Positions 24,559-32,227 of a stretch of 52,118 bases of DNA are shown piece after piece. A program made the translations under genes and the position numbers. The stretch comes from Clostridiales bacterium GWD2_32_19. GTDB lineage: Bacteria; Bacillota; Clostridia; Lachnospirales; UBA12420. The notes below the pieces were generated by a model that worked only from the letters and a program-made list of their open reading frames with translations, was not told where the DNA came from and did no database searches. The stretch lies in contig MGOU01000030.1 in NCBI GenBank assembly GCA_001795385.1, positions 1-52,118 on the forward strand, in the 5' to 3' direction. The stretch's first letter is position 1. Each line of letters starts with the position of its first letter.

Positions 24559-25554
24559 ATGAAAAGAATATTAACAGGAGATAGACCGACAGGAAAGTTA
24601 CACATAGGACATTATTTTGGGTCCTTAAAAAATAGAGTAAGAATGCAAGATGAGTATGAAACATTTATAATGATAGCTGATGTTCAGGCACTTACAGATA
24701 ATTTTAATAATCCGGATAAAGTTAGAAGTAATGTATATGAAGTTTTATTAGATAATCTAGCAGTAGGTATTGATCCAAGAAAGACAAAGATATTTATACA
24801 GTCAATGATACCGGAAATCTCGGAATTGACGGTGTTTTATTCCAATTTAGTTACAATAGCCAGACTAGAAAGGAATCCTACAGTTAAGCAAGAGATTAAA
24901 CAAAAGAAAGATTTATTTGGTGAGAGTGTGACATATGGATTTTTAGGTTATCCTGTAAGTCAGGCAGCGGATATAACAATACTAAATGCGGATGTAGTGC
25001 CCTGCGGAGATGACCAGTTACCGATGCTTGAACAGACAAGAGAGATAGTAAGGAAGTTTAATAGTATATATGGAAATACATTTAATGAACCAGAGCCAAT
25101 AATAAGCAATTTTCCCAGAGTAAAAGGACTTGATGGAAGTAGCAAGATGGGGAAAAGTTTAAATAATGCAATATATCTAGATGATGATAGTGAAACTATA
25201 AGGCAAAAGGTCATGGGTGCAATAACTGATGAACACAAAATAAAGAAAGATGATAAGGGTAATCCAAATAACTGTACGGTTTACTTCTATCACGAAATGT
25301 TTAGTCAAAATGATACTGAGGATATCTGTAATGAATGTAAAAAGGGAACAAGGGGATGTGTAGATTGCAAAAGACAACTTGCTGATAACATAATAAAGGT
25401 ATTAGGGCCAATAAGAGAAAAAAGGATGGAACTACAAAACAATAAAAAACTACTTGATGAAATTTTGATGGATGGATATATGGCTGTAAAACCTATAGCA
25501 ACAGAAATGATGAAAAAGGTAAGAAACATGATGAAGATAGATTATTTTAGTTAG
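24559..25554 (+). CDS. trpS: Tryptophanyl-tRNA synthetase
   Basis: 331 residues. Class I synthetase: HIGH at 15-18 within DRPTGKLHIGHYFGSL, and the KMSKS loop as KMGKS near 196. The segment CNECKKGTRGCVDCKRQL near 260 is a four-cysteine motif found in one TrpRS subgroup of Firmicutes and may hold a metal. Start ATG 24559 follows GGAGG; an in-frame ATG at 24544 overlaps that ribosome site and is rejected. Transcription is controlled by the T-box upstream, so it rises when tRNA-Trp is uncharged. Confidence 0.95.
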   Translation: MKRILTGDRPTGKLHIGHYFGSLKNRVRMQDEYETFIMIADVQALTDNFNNPDKVRSNVYEVLLDNLAVGIDPRKTKIFIQSMIPEISELTVFYSNLVTIARLERNPTVKQEIKQKKDLFGESVTYGFLGYPVSQAADITILNADVVPCGDDQLPMLEQTREIVRKFNSIYGNTFNEPEPIISNFPRVKGLDGSSKMGKSLNNAIYLDDDSETIRQKVMGAITDEHKIKKDDKGNPNNCTVYFYHEMFSQNDTEDICNECKKGTRGCVDCKRQLADNIIKVLGPIREKRMELQNNKKLLDEILMDGYMAVKPIATEMMKKVRNMMKIDYFS

Positions 25555-25566
25555 TATAATAATTAA

Positions 25567-25583
25567 GTGTAATTATATTACAC
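25567..25583. promoter_or_regulatory. Operator-like perfect dyad
   Basis: GTGTAAT-TAT-ATTACAC, 7-bp arms with a 3-base centre. It lies six bases after a TATAAT at 25555-25560 and 31 bases before the start of the next gene. This is where a repressor would block transcription. The -35 match for that promoter is poor. Confidence 0.45.
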
Positions 25584-25613
25584 ACAAAAATTTAATTTAA
25601 AGGAGAGTTATTT

Positions 25614-26357
25614 ATGGATTTAGTATGTTATAGAGCAAATGATAAAAGTATTTCTAAAATTAAAAATTATATTAGTAGCCAATGTTTAAAGGTTGCTAAT
25701 AATGCAATGTTTGAAACTACTTATGAGGATGTACAGAGTCATCTATTTGGTGATGAAAATGCGATTTTGACATTAGTATTTGATGAAAACATGGAAATAA
25801 AAGGTTTTGCAATATTGGCTGAAATTGAAATTGAGGATAAGATTTTATTACATTTACATGGGATGGTATTGGAACCTGAAATCCAAAAAAGTGGTGTATT
25901 CAGAGAATTAATAAGCAAAAATGTTGGGTTTTCCCAAGGTACTTATATTGAAAAAGATGAGAAACCAAAAGAAATATTGGGATTATCAGCTAGAACTCAT
26001 AACCCTGCAGTGTATGTAGCGATAGATAAAATATGCGATGAGATTCATCCGAATTTGCAAGGAGAAGCACCAGATGATATAGTGGATATTTTAAGAAAAA
26101 ACCCATTTGTAAAAGTGGAAGGTTCTGATCTAGTACAAAAAGATGCATATACTTTACCTAAGATAAATAGTAAGGTGTCTGAAAATGGAATTAATGAATT
26201 ATTTGATGGTATCAATGAATTAGATGCTATACTGATATTAGGAGAAGGGCTAAAAAACTTGGATGAAGATTTTGTTAAAGAAGGAGCAATAGATGCTCAA
26301 ACTATTAACAGAGAACTTGATTTTGCAGAACAAGTGGAGTATGATAGAGTAGTATAG
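25614..26357 (+). CDS. Uncharacterised protein with a GNAT-like N-terminal half
   Basis: 247 residues, ATG 25614 after AAAGGAGAG. Residues 45-115 resemble a GNAT acetyltransferase core: ILTLVFDENMEIKGFAILAEIE as paired strands, LLHLHGMVLEPEIQKSGVFRELISK as the acetyl-CoA loop and helix, and LSARTHNPAVYVAI. The usual R/Q-x-x-G-x-G/A motif is replaced by PEIQKSGVFREL. The C-terminal 100 residues match nothing I know and are acidic. It is 16 bases before the M20 peptidase gene, so the two are likely one operon, possibly under the dyad at 25567. Confidence 0.5.
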   Translation: MDLVCYRANDKSISKIKNYISSQCLKVANNAMFETTYEDVQSHLFGDENAILTLVFDENMEIKGFAILAEIEIEDKILLHLHGMVLEPEIQKSGVFRELISKNVGFSQGTYIEKDEKPKEILGLSARTHNPAVYVAIDKICDEIHPNLQGEAPDDIVDILRKNPFVKVEGSDLVQKDAYTLPKINSKVSENGINELFDGINELDAILILGEGLKNLDEDFVKEGAIDAQTINRELDFAEQVEYDRVV

Positions 26358-26373
26358 AAAGCGGAGGTGTAAT

Positions 26374-27429
26374 ATGGAAAATATAGTTAAGGATCTAATA
26401 AGTTTTAAAACAGTTGAAGGTAATTTAGATGAATTCCAAAAATGTTTTGACTACATAGCTGATTATATGAGTGGCACAGATAAAAACATAAAAATGTATG
26501 AGTATAAGGGGTATAAGTCTTGTGTGATTTCTAATACAAGTTCAAAAGAATTTGATATATTATTTGTAGGACATATAGATGTAGTACCTGCTATGGACAG
26601 CATGTTTGTCTCTAAAACAGTAGACAACATTTTATATGGCAGGGGAAGTTTCGATATGAAAGGAAACGACGCAGCTATCTTTAAATTTATAAAAAATGTA
26701 AATACAGATAAGAAAATAGGTGTGTTTATAACCAGTGATGAAGAATTGGGTGGTTTTAATGGTACTAAGTATTTATTAGAAAACGAAAAGTATACAACAA
26801 AGGTAGCCATAGTCCCTGACGGAGATAAAAACTTTAACTTAGTAACAGAAGGTAAAGGTGTCCTCCAACTAAAAATAGTTAGTCATGGTGTATCTGCACA
26901 TTCTTCGCTTTTATGGGAAGGGGAAAATGCAATTTTAAAATTATTTAATGTATATAACGAACTAGTGAAAAAATATTGCAAAAATGCAGAAACTGATTTT
27001 GCAACAACAATAAATTTAAGTAAAATTCAAGGAGGAGACGCCATCAACAAAGTCCCAGATACAGCTCATATGTATTTGGATATCAGAAATATCTATAGTG
27101 ATAAGAAAGAAGGTATTATAGATTATATTAAGAGTATAGACTCTAATGTAGAAATAGAGGTAATAGCAGAAGGGGAATATTTTAATTTAGATATTGAAAA
27201 TGAATATGTAAAAAAATATATCGCCTCAGCTGAAAAGATACTAAATAGAAAAGTTGATTTTATACAATGCAATTCATCAAATGATGCGAGGTTTTTCTGC
27301 AAATACGGTATTCCAGCAATAATTATGAACCCAGAGGGAGATAATTATCATAAAGATGATGAGTATGTTAAACTAGGAAGTCTGGACACATTATATGATA
27401 TTTATTGTGAATTTACAGATAAATTTTAA
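26374..27429 (+). CDS. M20 family metallopeptidase (ArgE/DapE-like)
   Basis: 351 residues. Zinc ligands and active site: H in FVGHIDVVPA, D in GRGSFDMKGND, the catalytic Glu pair in TSDEELGG, and a late H in MNPEGDNYHKDDEYV. A dimerisation domain lies in the middle (VSHGVSAHSS through YLDIRNIY). The family removes acyl or amino acid groups from small peptides and N-acyl amino acids (DapE, ArgE, carboxypeptidases). The exact substrate is unknown. ATG 26374 has GCGGAGGTG. It ends in a clear terminator. Confidence 0.85.
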   Translation: MENIVKDLISFKTVEGNLDEFQKCFDYIADYMSGTDKNIKMYEYKGYKSCVISNTSSKEFDILFVGHIDVVPAMDSMFVSKTVDNILYGRGSFDMKGNDAAIFKFIKNVNTDKKIGVFITSDEELGGFNGTKYLLENEKYTTKVAIVPDGDKNFNLVTEGKGVLQLKIVSHGVSAHSSLLWEGENAILKLFNVYNELVKKYCKNAETDFATTINLSKIQGGDAINKVPDTAHMYLDIRNIYSDKKEGIIDYIKSIDSNVEIEVIAEGEYFNLDIENEYVKKYIASAEKILNRKVDFIQCNSSNDARFFCKYGIPAIIMNPEGDNYHKDDEYVKLGSLDTLYDIYCEFTDKF

Positions 27430-27460
27430 AAGAATATGTTTTTTAAGTATGACTTGGGTG

Positions 27461-27493
27461 AAAGGACTTTGGATAAATTCTGAAGTCCTTTTT
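27461..27493 (+). terminator. Terminator after the M20 peptidase gene
   Basis: AAAGGACTT (27461-27469) pairs with AAGTCCTTT, and T5 follows. Confidence 0.8.
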
Positions 27494-27585
27494 GCTTAGG
27501 TGTATTGCGAGCAAAGAATATGAATTATTTATAAGATAATCATTGGTTACAAATAATTTTCTTTATATGCATGTATGAAAAAATA

Positions 27586-27614
27586 TTGACAAAAATAAAT
27601 ATTAGTATTATCAT
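27586..27614 (+). promoter_or_regulatory. Promoter of the Mrp gene
   Basis: TTGACA at 27586-27591, 17 bases, TATCAT at 27609-27614. It predicts a transcript start at about 27621, only about five bases before the upstream ATG of the Mrp frame. Confidence 0.7.
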
Positions 27615-27655
27615 ATTAATAGCATATGCCAATTAAAAACAAAGGAGTGATTGTT

Positions 27656-28468
27656 ATTAATAAATGTGAAGAATGTAAAAATAAGGGAGAATGTACGAAT
27701 AAAGATATAGTGAATATCAAAAAAATTATAGGAGTTATGAGCGGAAAAGGTGGTGTTGGAAAATCAACAATAGCTACACTTATCGCGAAAGGACTTAATA
27801 AAAAAGGATTCAAAGTAGGCATCGTAGATGCTGATATAACTGGACCTAGCATACCAAGAATGCTAAATTTATCAGACAAAAAAGCGCATGTGACTAACGA
27901 AAAGATAATACCAGTTACAACGGAAGATGGTATAAAAGTGATATCTATGAACCTTTTACTTGATAATGAAAGTGACCCAGTTATATGGAGAGGACCACTT
28001 ATATCAAATATGGTAAATCAATTTTTCACAGATGTAAACTGGGGAGAACTTGATTGTTTAGTTATCGATATGCCGCCAGGTACAGGAGATGTAGCGCTTA
28101 CTATTATGCAAACATTACCGATAGATGGCATGATAATGGTTACAGTGCCTCAGGATTTTGTATCTATGATAGTATCTAAGTCTATCAATATGGTGGAGAA
28201 GATGGAAAAAAGAGTGATAGGAATAGTAGAGAACATGAGCTATATAAAATGCCCAAAATGTAATGAAGTAATAAAGATGAAAGAAAGTGATATAAACAAG
28301 TATTTGTCAAGTGGAGAGGTAGAAATACTAGAGAACTTTCCAATGAATACGAATATGAATAACCTATCAGAGCAAGGATTTGAGAATCTAGACAATGAAA
28401 TCAAAGAAAAAGTTGATAATTTGATAAAGCAAATAACCGTGAAATGCGACATGGGTATTATAAACTGA
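27656..28468 (+). CDS. Mrp/NBP35 family Fe-S carrier ATPase
   Basis: About 270 residues. Deviant Walker A GKGGVGKST, the ADITGPSIPRML switch, LDCLVIDMPPGTGD and the CPKC pair near residue 200 that holds a bridging 4Fe-4S cluster all identify an Mrp/ApbC protein; it also has an N-terminal CEECKNKGEC cluster. The start is unusual. The frame opens with ATG 27626, but the promoter predicts a transcript beginning about five bases before it, and a textbook AAAGGAG (27641-27647) points to ATT at 27656. I therefore prefer the ATT start; GTG at 27647 is too close to the ribosome site. It lies with the NifX-like remnant and DUF134, a common anaerobe grouping. Confidence 0.85.
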   Translation: MNKCEECKNKGECTNKDIVNIKKIIGVMSGKGGVGKSTIATLIAKGLNKKGFKVGIVDADITGPSIPRMLNLSDKKAHVTNEKIIPVTTEDGIKVISMNLLLDNESDPVIWRGPLISNMVNQFFTDVNWGELDCLVIDMPPGTGDVALTIMQTLPIDGMIMVTVPQDFVSMIVSKSINMVEKMEKRVIGIVENMSYIKCPKCNEVIKMKESDINKYLSSGEVEILENFPMNTNMNNLSEQGFENLDNEIKEKVDNLIKQITVKCDMGIIN

Positions 28469-28487
28469 TAAAAGGAGGATAAGAAAA

Positions 28488-28636
28488 ATGAGGATAGCAA
28501 TTTCAGCACAGGGTAAGGATAAAGAAAGCTTTCTGGTAAAGCAGAAGATTTAATAAAAGAATATATAAATGGAAATTTAAAATCAGATGAAAGCGTTTGT
28601 AGTAAACACGAGCATGAGGGTGATTGCGGAGAATAG
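28488..28636 (+). pseudogene. Dinitrogenase iron-molybdenum cofactor (NifX/NafY-like) gene, internally deleted
   Basis: ATG 28488 follows AAAGGAGG. The first codons read MRIAISAQGKDKES, the start of the NifX/NifB-C-like domain that normally runs about 110 residues (LDARFGRC and so on). The frame then shifts. A second frame gives GKAEDLIKEYINGNLKSD and a His/Cys-rich tail (CSKHEHEGDCGE), the usual end of the clostridial version. The middle is gone and the two ends are out of frame. Such proteins bind iron-sulfur or cofactor precursors and usually stand beside Mrp and DUF134, as here. Confidence 0.8.
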
Positions 28637-28660
28637 ATTGACAAAAATTGGAGGTAAATT

Positions 28661-29101
28661 ATGCCACGCAGAATGAGATGCAGAAATGTCGAAAAGCTAC
28701 CAGAGTATCAAAACTTTGGACCTATTAATCGTGAATATAGTGTTATGGAAGAAATTTTACTTAACATTGATGAACTAGAAGCAATGAGACTAAAAGATAT
28801 AGAGAACCTAGACCAAGAACGGTGTGCAGAAAGGATGGGAGTATCAAGACAAACTTTTCAAATAATAATTGCAAGTGCAAGACAAAAAGTTACAAGTGCT
28901 TTACTTAATGGGAATACTTTAAACATAACAGGCGGACATTACAAACTAAAAAACTGTATATTTAAATGTAACAGCTGCGATGATGTATATGATGTGAAGT
29001 ATATAGAAGATAGGAGCAAATGTACCAAATGTGAATCTGAAAATGTCACATGCATTTCTAGGGAGGGCTGTGTGGGATGCAAAAAACATAGCAGCATGTA
29101 A
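28661..29101 (+). CDS. DUF134 family DNA-binding-like protein with C-terminal zinc ribbon
   Basis: 146 residues, ATG 28661 with GGAGG. The first 90 residues are DUF134 (PRRMRCRNV, LNIDELEAMRLKDIENLDQERCAERMGVSRQTFQIIIASARQKV), a sigma-70-region-4-like helix-turn-helix. The rest adds four paired cysteines (CNSC, CTKC) and a CVGCKKH end, a likely metal site. DUF134 genes sit with Mrp and NifX-like genes in many anaerobes, so it is probably a regulator of that Fe-S or metal-handling cluster. It closes the operon. Confidence 0.85.
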   Translation: MPRRMRCRNVEKLPEYQNFGPINREYSVMEEILLNIDELEAMRLKDIENLDQERCAERMGVSRQTFQIIIASARQKVTSALLNGNTLNITGGHYKLKNCIFKCNSCDDVYDVKYIEDRSKCTKCESENVTCISREGCVGCKKHSSM

Positions 29102-29113
29102 AGGTGGTAAAAT

Positions 29114-29173
29114 ATGAATTGTGCATATAGTATGCACCTGACGCATGTGTATTTAGATGATGGTGATAGATAA
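29114..29173 (+). CDS. 19-residue ORF after DUF134
   Basis: ATG 29114 is preceded by AAGGTGG, and the ORF ends TAA at 29173, 29 bases before a terminator. Peptide MNCAYSMHLTHVYLDDGDR. It may be the beginning of a lost third NifX-like gene or a chance ORF; nothing identifies it. Confidence 0.25.
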   Translation: MNCAYSMHLTHVYLDDGDR

Positions 29174-29202
29174 TTATATAGATATTACGAATTATAAGTG
29201 TG

Positions 29203-29229
29203 AAAGACTTTAAATTAAAGTCTTTTTTT
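29203..29229 (+). terminator. Terminator of the Mrp-DUF134 cluster
   Basis: AAAGACTT pairs with AAGTCTTT around TAAATTA, followed by T7. Confidence 0.8.
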
Positions 29230-29254
29230 ATTTACTAGGAAAGTGCTCCGATTT

Positions 29255-29325
29255 TGTCATTGCGAGGAACGAAGCAATCCCTCTTTTGCTTCTAAAACGA
29301 GATTGCTTCGTTCCTCGCAATGACA
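29255..29325. repeat. Dispersed palindromic repeat, copy 4 (core hairpin only)
   Basis: A 71-base hairpin with TGTCATTGCGAGGAACGAAG paired to CTTCGTTCCTCGCAATGACA, a stem of about 25 bp. It is the inner core of the longer elements at 4607, 10694 and 21145, without their outer CCCCG arms. It sits in the 530-base gap between DUF134 and the second HelD gene, which otherwise holds only a terminator and a promoter. Confidence 0.85.
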
Positions 29326-29471
29326 GTAAAGGGTAGTGATTCGATAACGATAAATGTGCGATAGCACCTTTTTTATGAAAAATTAAAGAATAAGTATTGT
29401 AAAAAAATAAATTATAATAGATAAATTAAGTTACAATATATAGAAGTTACATAGATAATGAGTTTGGTCTA

Positions 29472-29499
29472 TTGACAAAGAATAAATTTATAGTATAAT
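29472..29499 (+). promoter_or_regulatory. Promoter of the second HelD gene
   Basis: TTGACA at 29472-29477, 16 bases, TATAAT at 29494-29499. The leader before the start codon is about 130 bases and has no clear hairpin pair with a U-run. Confidence 0.7.
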
Positions 29500-29634
29500 G
29501 ATAGTTCGTTAAGTTATATAGTGTATGAGCAAGTTGAAAGTTTCTTAAAAGCTTTGGACTGATTCGCAAGATCGTTTTTACTTGAAATTAGCGCAAACAT
29601 TGAGAAAAAACATACTTAAGAGGTGAATAGAAAT

Positions 29635-31878
29635 ATGAAAGCAAATCAACATAAGGATTATTCAGATGAGAAAAAACATTTAACATATACATTAGAAAGT
29701 ATAATAGATGAAATATCCATTTTAAAGAATAAAAAATATGATTCGGTTAATTCAGGGATTGTCGGTAATATAATTGCAATGGATGCAAAAAAACAAAAGC
29801 AACTGGAAAAGTCGATAAACAATCCGTACTTTGGAAAGATTGACTTTAAAGAAGAAGGACAAGGAAAGACGGAAAATTTATATATAGGTAAAGTTTCGTT
29901 AATGGATAATTATAGTGATAATGAAAATGATATGATAATAGTGGATTGGAGAGCACCTATAGCGAGTTTGTACTATGATGGAAACTTGGGAAAGGTAAAC
30001 TATAATTGTCCAGATGGAACAATAAATGGAGATTTAATTGTAAAGAGAAATTTCAAGATTCAAGAAAGAAATTTAGAAGAAATATCAGATATAGATGTAA
30101 CTGCTATAGATGAGATGCTTATAGGTTTTCTAGAAGAAAATAAGGATAATAAGTTAAGGGATATAGTAGCCACTATACAATCTGAGCAAAATAATATAAT
30201 AAGAGCAGATATCAAGAAGTCATTAATAGTACAAGGAGCAGCAGGAGGCGGTAAGACAACGATAGCCTTACATAGGATAGCATATTTAATGTATATGTTA
30301 AAAGATAAAGTTAGTCCAGAGGAGTTTATGATTGTGGCTCCTAATAAATTATTCTTAAATTATATAGCTGATGTATTACCTGAATTAGGGGTAGATGATG
30401 TAAAGCAGACAACATTTGAGGAATTAGTAAAGGATATATTAGCTAAGGAAGTAAAAGTAGACGATCCTGATAGTAAGTTGATACAAATAGTAGAGAAGTA
30501 TGGAAATGGAGCAGATATAGAAAAAGTAATGGCTATCTCAAGTTTCAAGTCAAGTATAGATTATCAAAAAGGTTTAGAGGCATATATAAATCAAATACAT
30601 AGTAGTACAATGCCTTCGGGTGACTTTGTATTTGAAGGTGTTACATTAGCAAAATTAGATGAGATGTTGAAGATGTACAGAGAAGATTATAATAGACATC
30701 CAGTAGCCAAAAGAGTAGAATTGATTCAAGATTATTTATCAGGGCGAGCAGATATGAATAAAAGTCTAATAGAGCGAAGTATAAAGCTTAGTATAAACAA
30801 AAAAGAAGCAAAATTGGTAGCTAATAGCAAGAGTGATGTGGAGATAAGTGAAATAACTAAGGGGTTATATGAGGAACAACGAAAGAGAATAAAAGATATT
30901 AAGGCTAATTTGAAGAAAGAAGTAGCAGCGTATATAGTATCACCTGGTAAGTCAATATTGAAGTACTATAAAGATTTTGTTGCAGATGCAAAAGTATACG
31001 CAGAATTTATGGCAGAAAGTAAGATTGACAGTGATATTGTTGAAGCTGCAAGATTAAACACAAAAGAGATGTTAATACAAAATAGAATAGAAGTGGAAGA
31101 CTTTGCAGCATTAATGTATTTAAAGGGTAAATTACATGGGATAGCAGAACTTGAGAAAATGAGACATGTAGTAGTAGACGAAGCACAAGACACAGGTGCA
31201 TTTCAATATTATGTGTTACGAGATTTAATGAAAGATAGTACATTTACGATATTAGGTGACATAGCACAAGGGATAAATGCACATAGGGGTACAGATGACT
31301 GGGGAGCATTAAAAGAAGATGCTTTTAAAGAAAACTGTGAGATATTAAACTTAGAGCAAAGCTATAGAACAACCGTAGAGATAATGGATGCGGCAAATAT
31401 AGTGCTAAAAAATCTAGATAATAAAGCAGTTGTTTACGCAAAGCCCGTATTAAGACACGGAAGTGTAGTAACGGTAAATGAGTATGAGTCAAAAGAAGAA
31501 ATTTACTTAAGTATAAAAGATAAAATAGAAGAATTAAAAGACACATCTAAATCAATAGCAGTAATATGTAAGATGGAAAAAGAGTGTGAAGAAGTATATA
31601 ATTATTTAAGAAAATTAGAGGGAATAGATGTACAATTATTAAATGATAGAGAAAGCGAATATAAAAAGCAAGTCGTGGTGGTACCATCATACTTATCAAA
31701 AGGATTGGAGTTTGATTCAGTAATACTAGCAGATGTAAACAAGGAAAACTATACTGTAAATGATTTGAATATTAAATTACTATATGTATCAATGACAAGA
31801 GCTTTGCATACATTAGATATATTTGCGAATGGAGAAAGGTCGGAATTACTGGAAGGCATTGAATGTAGTGTAAAGTAG
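29635..31878 (+). CDS. HelD-like RNA polymerase recycling ATPase, second paralogue
   Basis: 747 residues from ATG 29635; AGAGGTG precedes it, and the in-frame GTG at 29623 is part of that site. The HelD pattern is NNPYFGKIDF near 62, VDWRAPIASLYYDG near 103, Walker A GAAGGGKTT at 201-209, VVVDEAQDTGAFQYYVLRD, ILGDIAQGINAHRG, EQSYRTT and SMTRALHTLDIF. The N-terminal coiled arm is shorter than in the paralogue at 16685, about 60 against 85 residues. This may change how it enters the polymerase channel. The two are clearly different in sequence, so duplication is old or one was acquired. Confidence 0.88.
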   Translation: MKANQHKDYSDEKKHLTYTLESIIDEISILKNKKYDSVNSGIVGNIIAMDAKKQKQLEKSINNPYFGKIDFKEEGQGKTENLYIGKVSLMDNYSDNENDMIIVDWRAPIASLYYDGNLGKVNYNCPDGTINGDLIVKRNFKIQERNLEEISDIDVTAIDEMLIGFLEENKDNKLRDIVATIQSEQNNIIRADIKKSLIVQGAAGGGKTTIALHRIAYLMYMLKDKVSPEEFMIVAPNKLFLNYIADVLPELGVDDVKQTTFEELVKDILAKEVKVDDPDSKLIQIVEKYGNGADIEKVMAISSFKSSIDYQKGLEAYINQIHSSTMPSGDFVFEGVTLAKLDEMLKMYREDYNRHPVAKRVELIQDYLSGRADMNKSLIERSIKLSINKKEAKLVANSKSDVEISEITKGLYEEQRKRIKDIKANLKKEVAAYIVSPGKSILKYYKDFVADAKVYAEFMAESKIDSDIVEAARLNTKEMLIQNRIEVEDFAALMYLKGKLHGIAELEKMRHVVVDEAQDTGAFQYYVLRDLMKDSTFTILGDIAQGINAHRGTDDWGALKEDAFKENCEILNLEQSYRTTVEIMDAANIVLKNLDNKAVVYAKPVLRHGSVVTVNEYESKEEIYLSIKDKIEELKDTSKSIAVICKMEKECEEVYNYLRKLEGIDVQLLNDRESEYKKQVVVVPSYLSKGLEFDSVILADVNKENYTVNDLNIKLLYVSMTRALHTLDIFANGERSELLEGIECSVK

Positions 31879-31914
31879 ATAGAAAGAAAATGAAGAAAGT
31901 ACATTAAATATAAT

Positions 31915-32030
31915 GGGCTGAATTACTATGACTGATTTGAAAATAATAAGAGAAAAGCTATATGGATAATGTTGGTGAAAAGATAGCTGCTGAAACATGT
32001 GAAAAACTTGTTCATTTAATATTGAAGTTT
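31915..32030 (+). pseudogene. Fragment of a third HelD gene (5' end)
   Basis: About 115 bases that match the ribosome site and first codons of the helD gene at 16685: GGGCTGAATTACTATG against GGAGCTGAATTGCTATG, then GAAAATAAT, AGAGAAAA and GTGAAAAGATAGC in the same order. The copy has indels and stops and ends after about 35 codons. It lies directly after the second HelD gene. It is a trace of a duplication or rearrangement that involved the first helD gene. Confidence 0.75.
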
Positions 32031-32058
32031 TAAATTATCGACATTTAGTGACAAAAGA

Positions 32059-32087
32059 TTGACAAATTTAGATTTTTTTACTATAAT
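32059..32087 (+). promoter_or_regulatory. Promoter of the FapA-partner-switching operon
   Basis: TTGACA at 32059-32064, 17 bases, TATAAT at 32082-32087. A leader of about 135 bases follows. Confidence 0.75.
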
Positions 32088-32227
32088 TTAATATATATGT
32101 TTCAGTTGACAATATTGTGTATCATTTTAAATACTCATGTTAACATAATGTTATAGAAGATATACATAGCAATTGTTGCAATATGTGTCTAAATAATAGT
32201 TGTACAATCTAATGTGAGGTGAACGTG

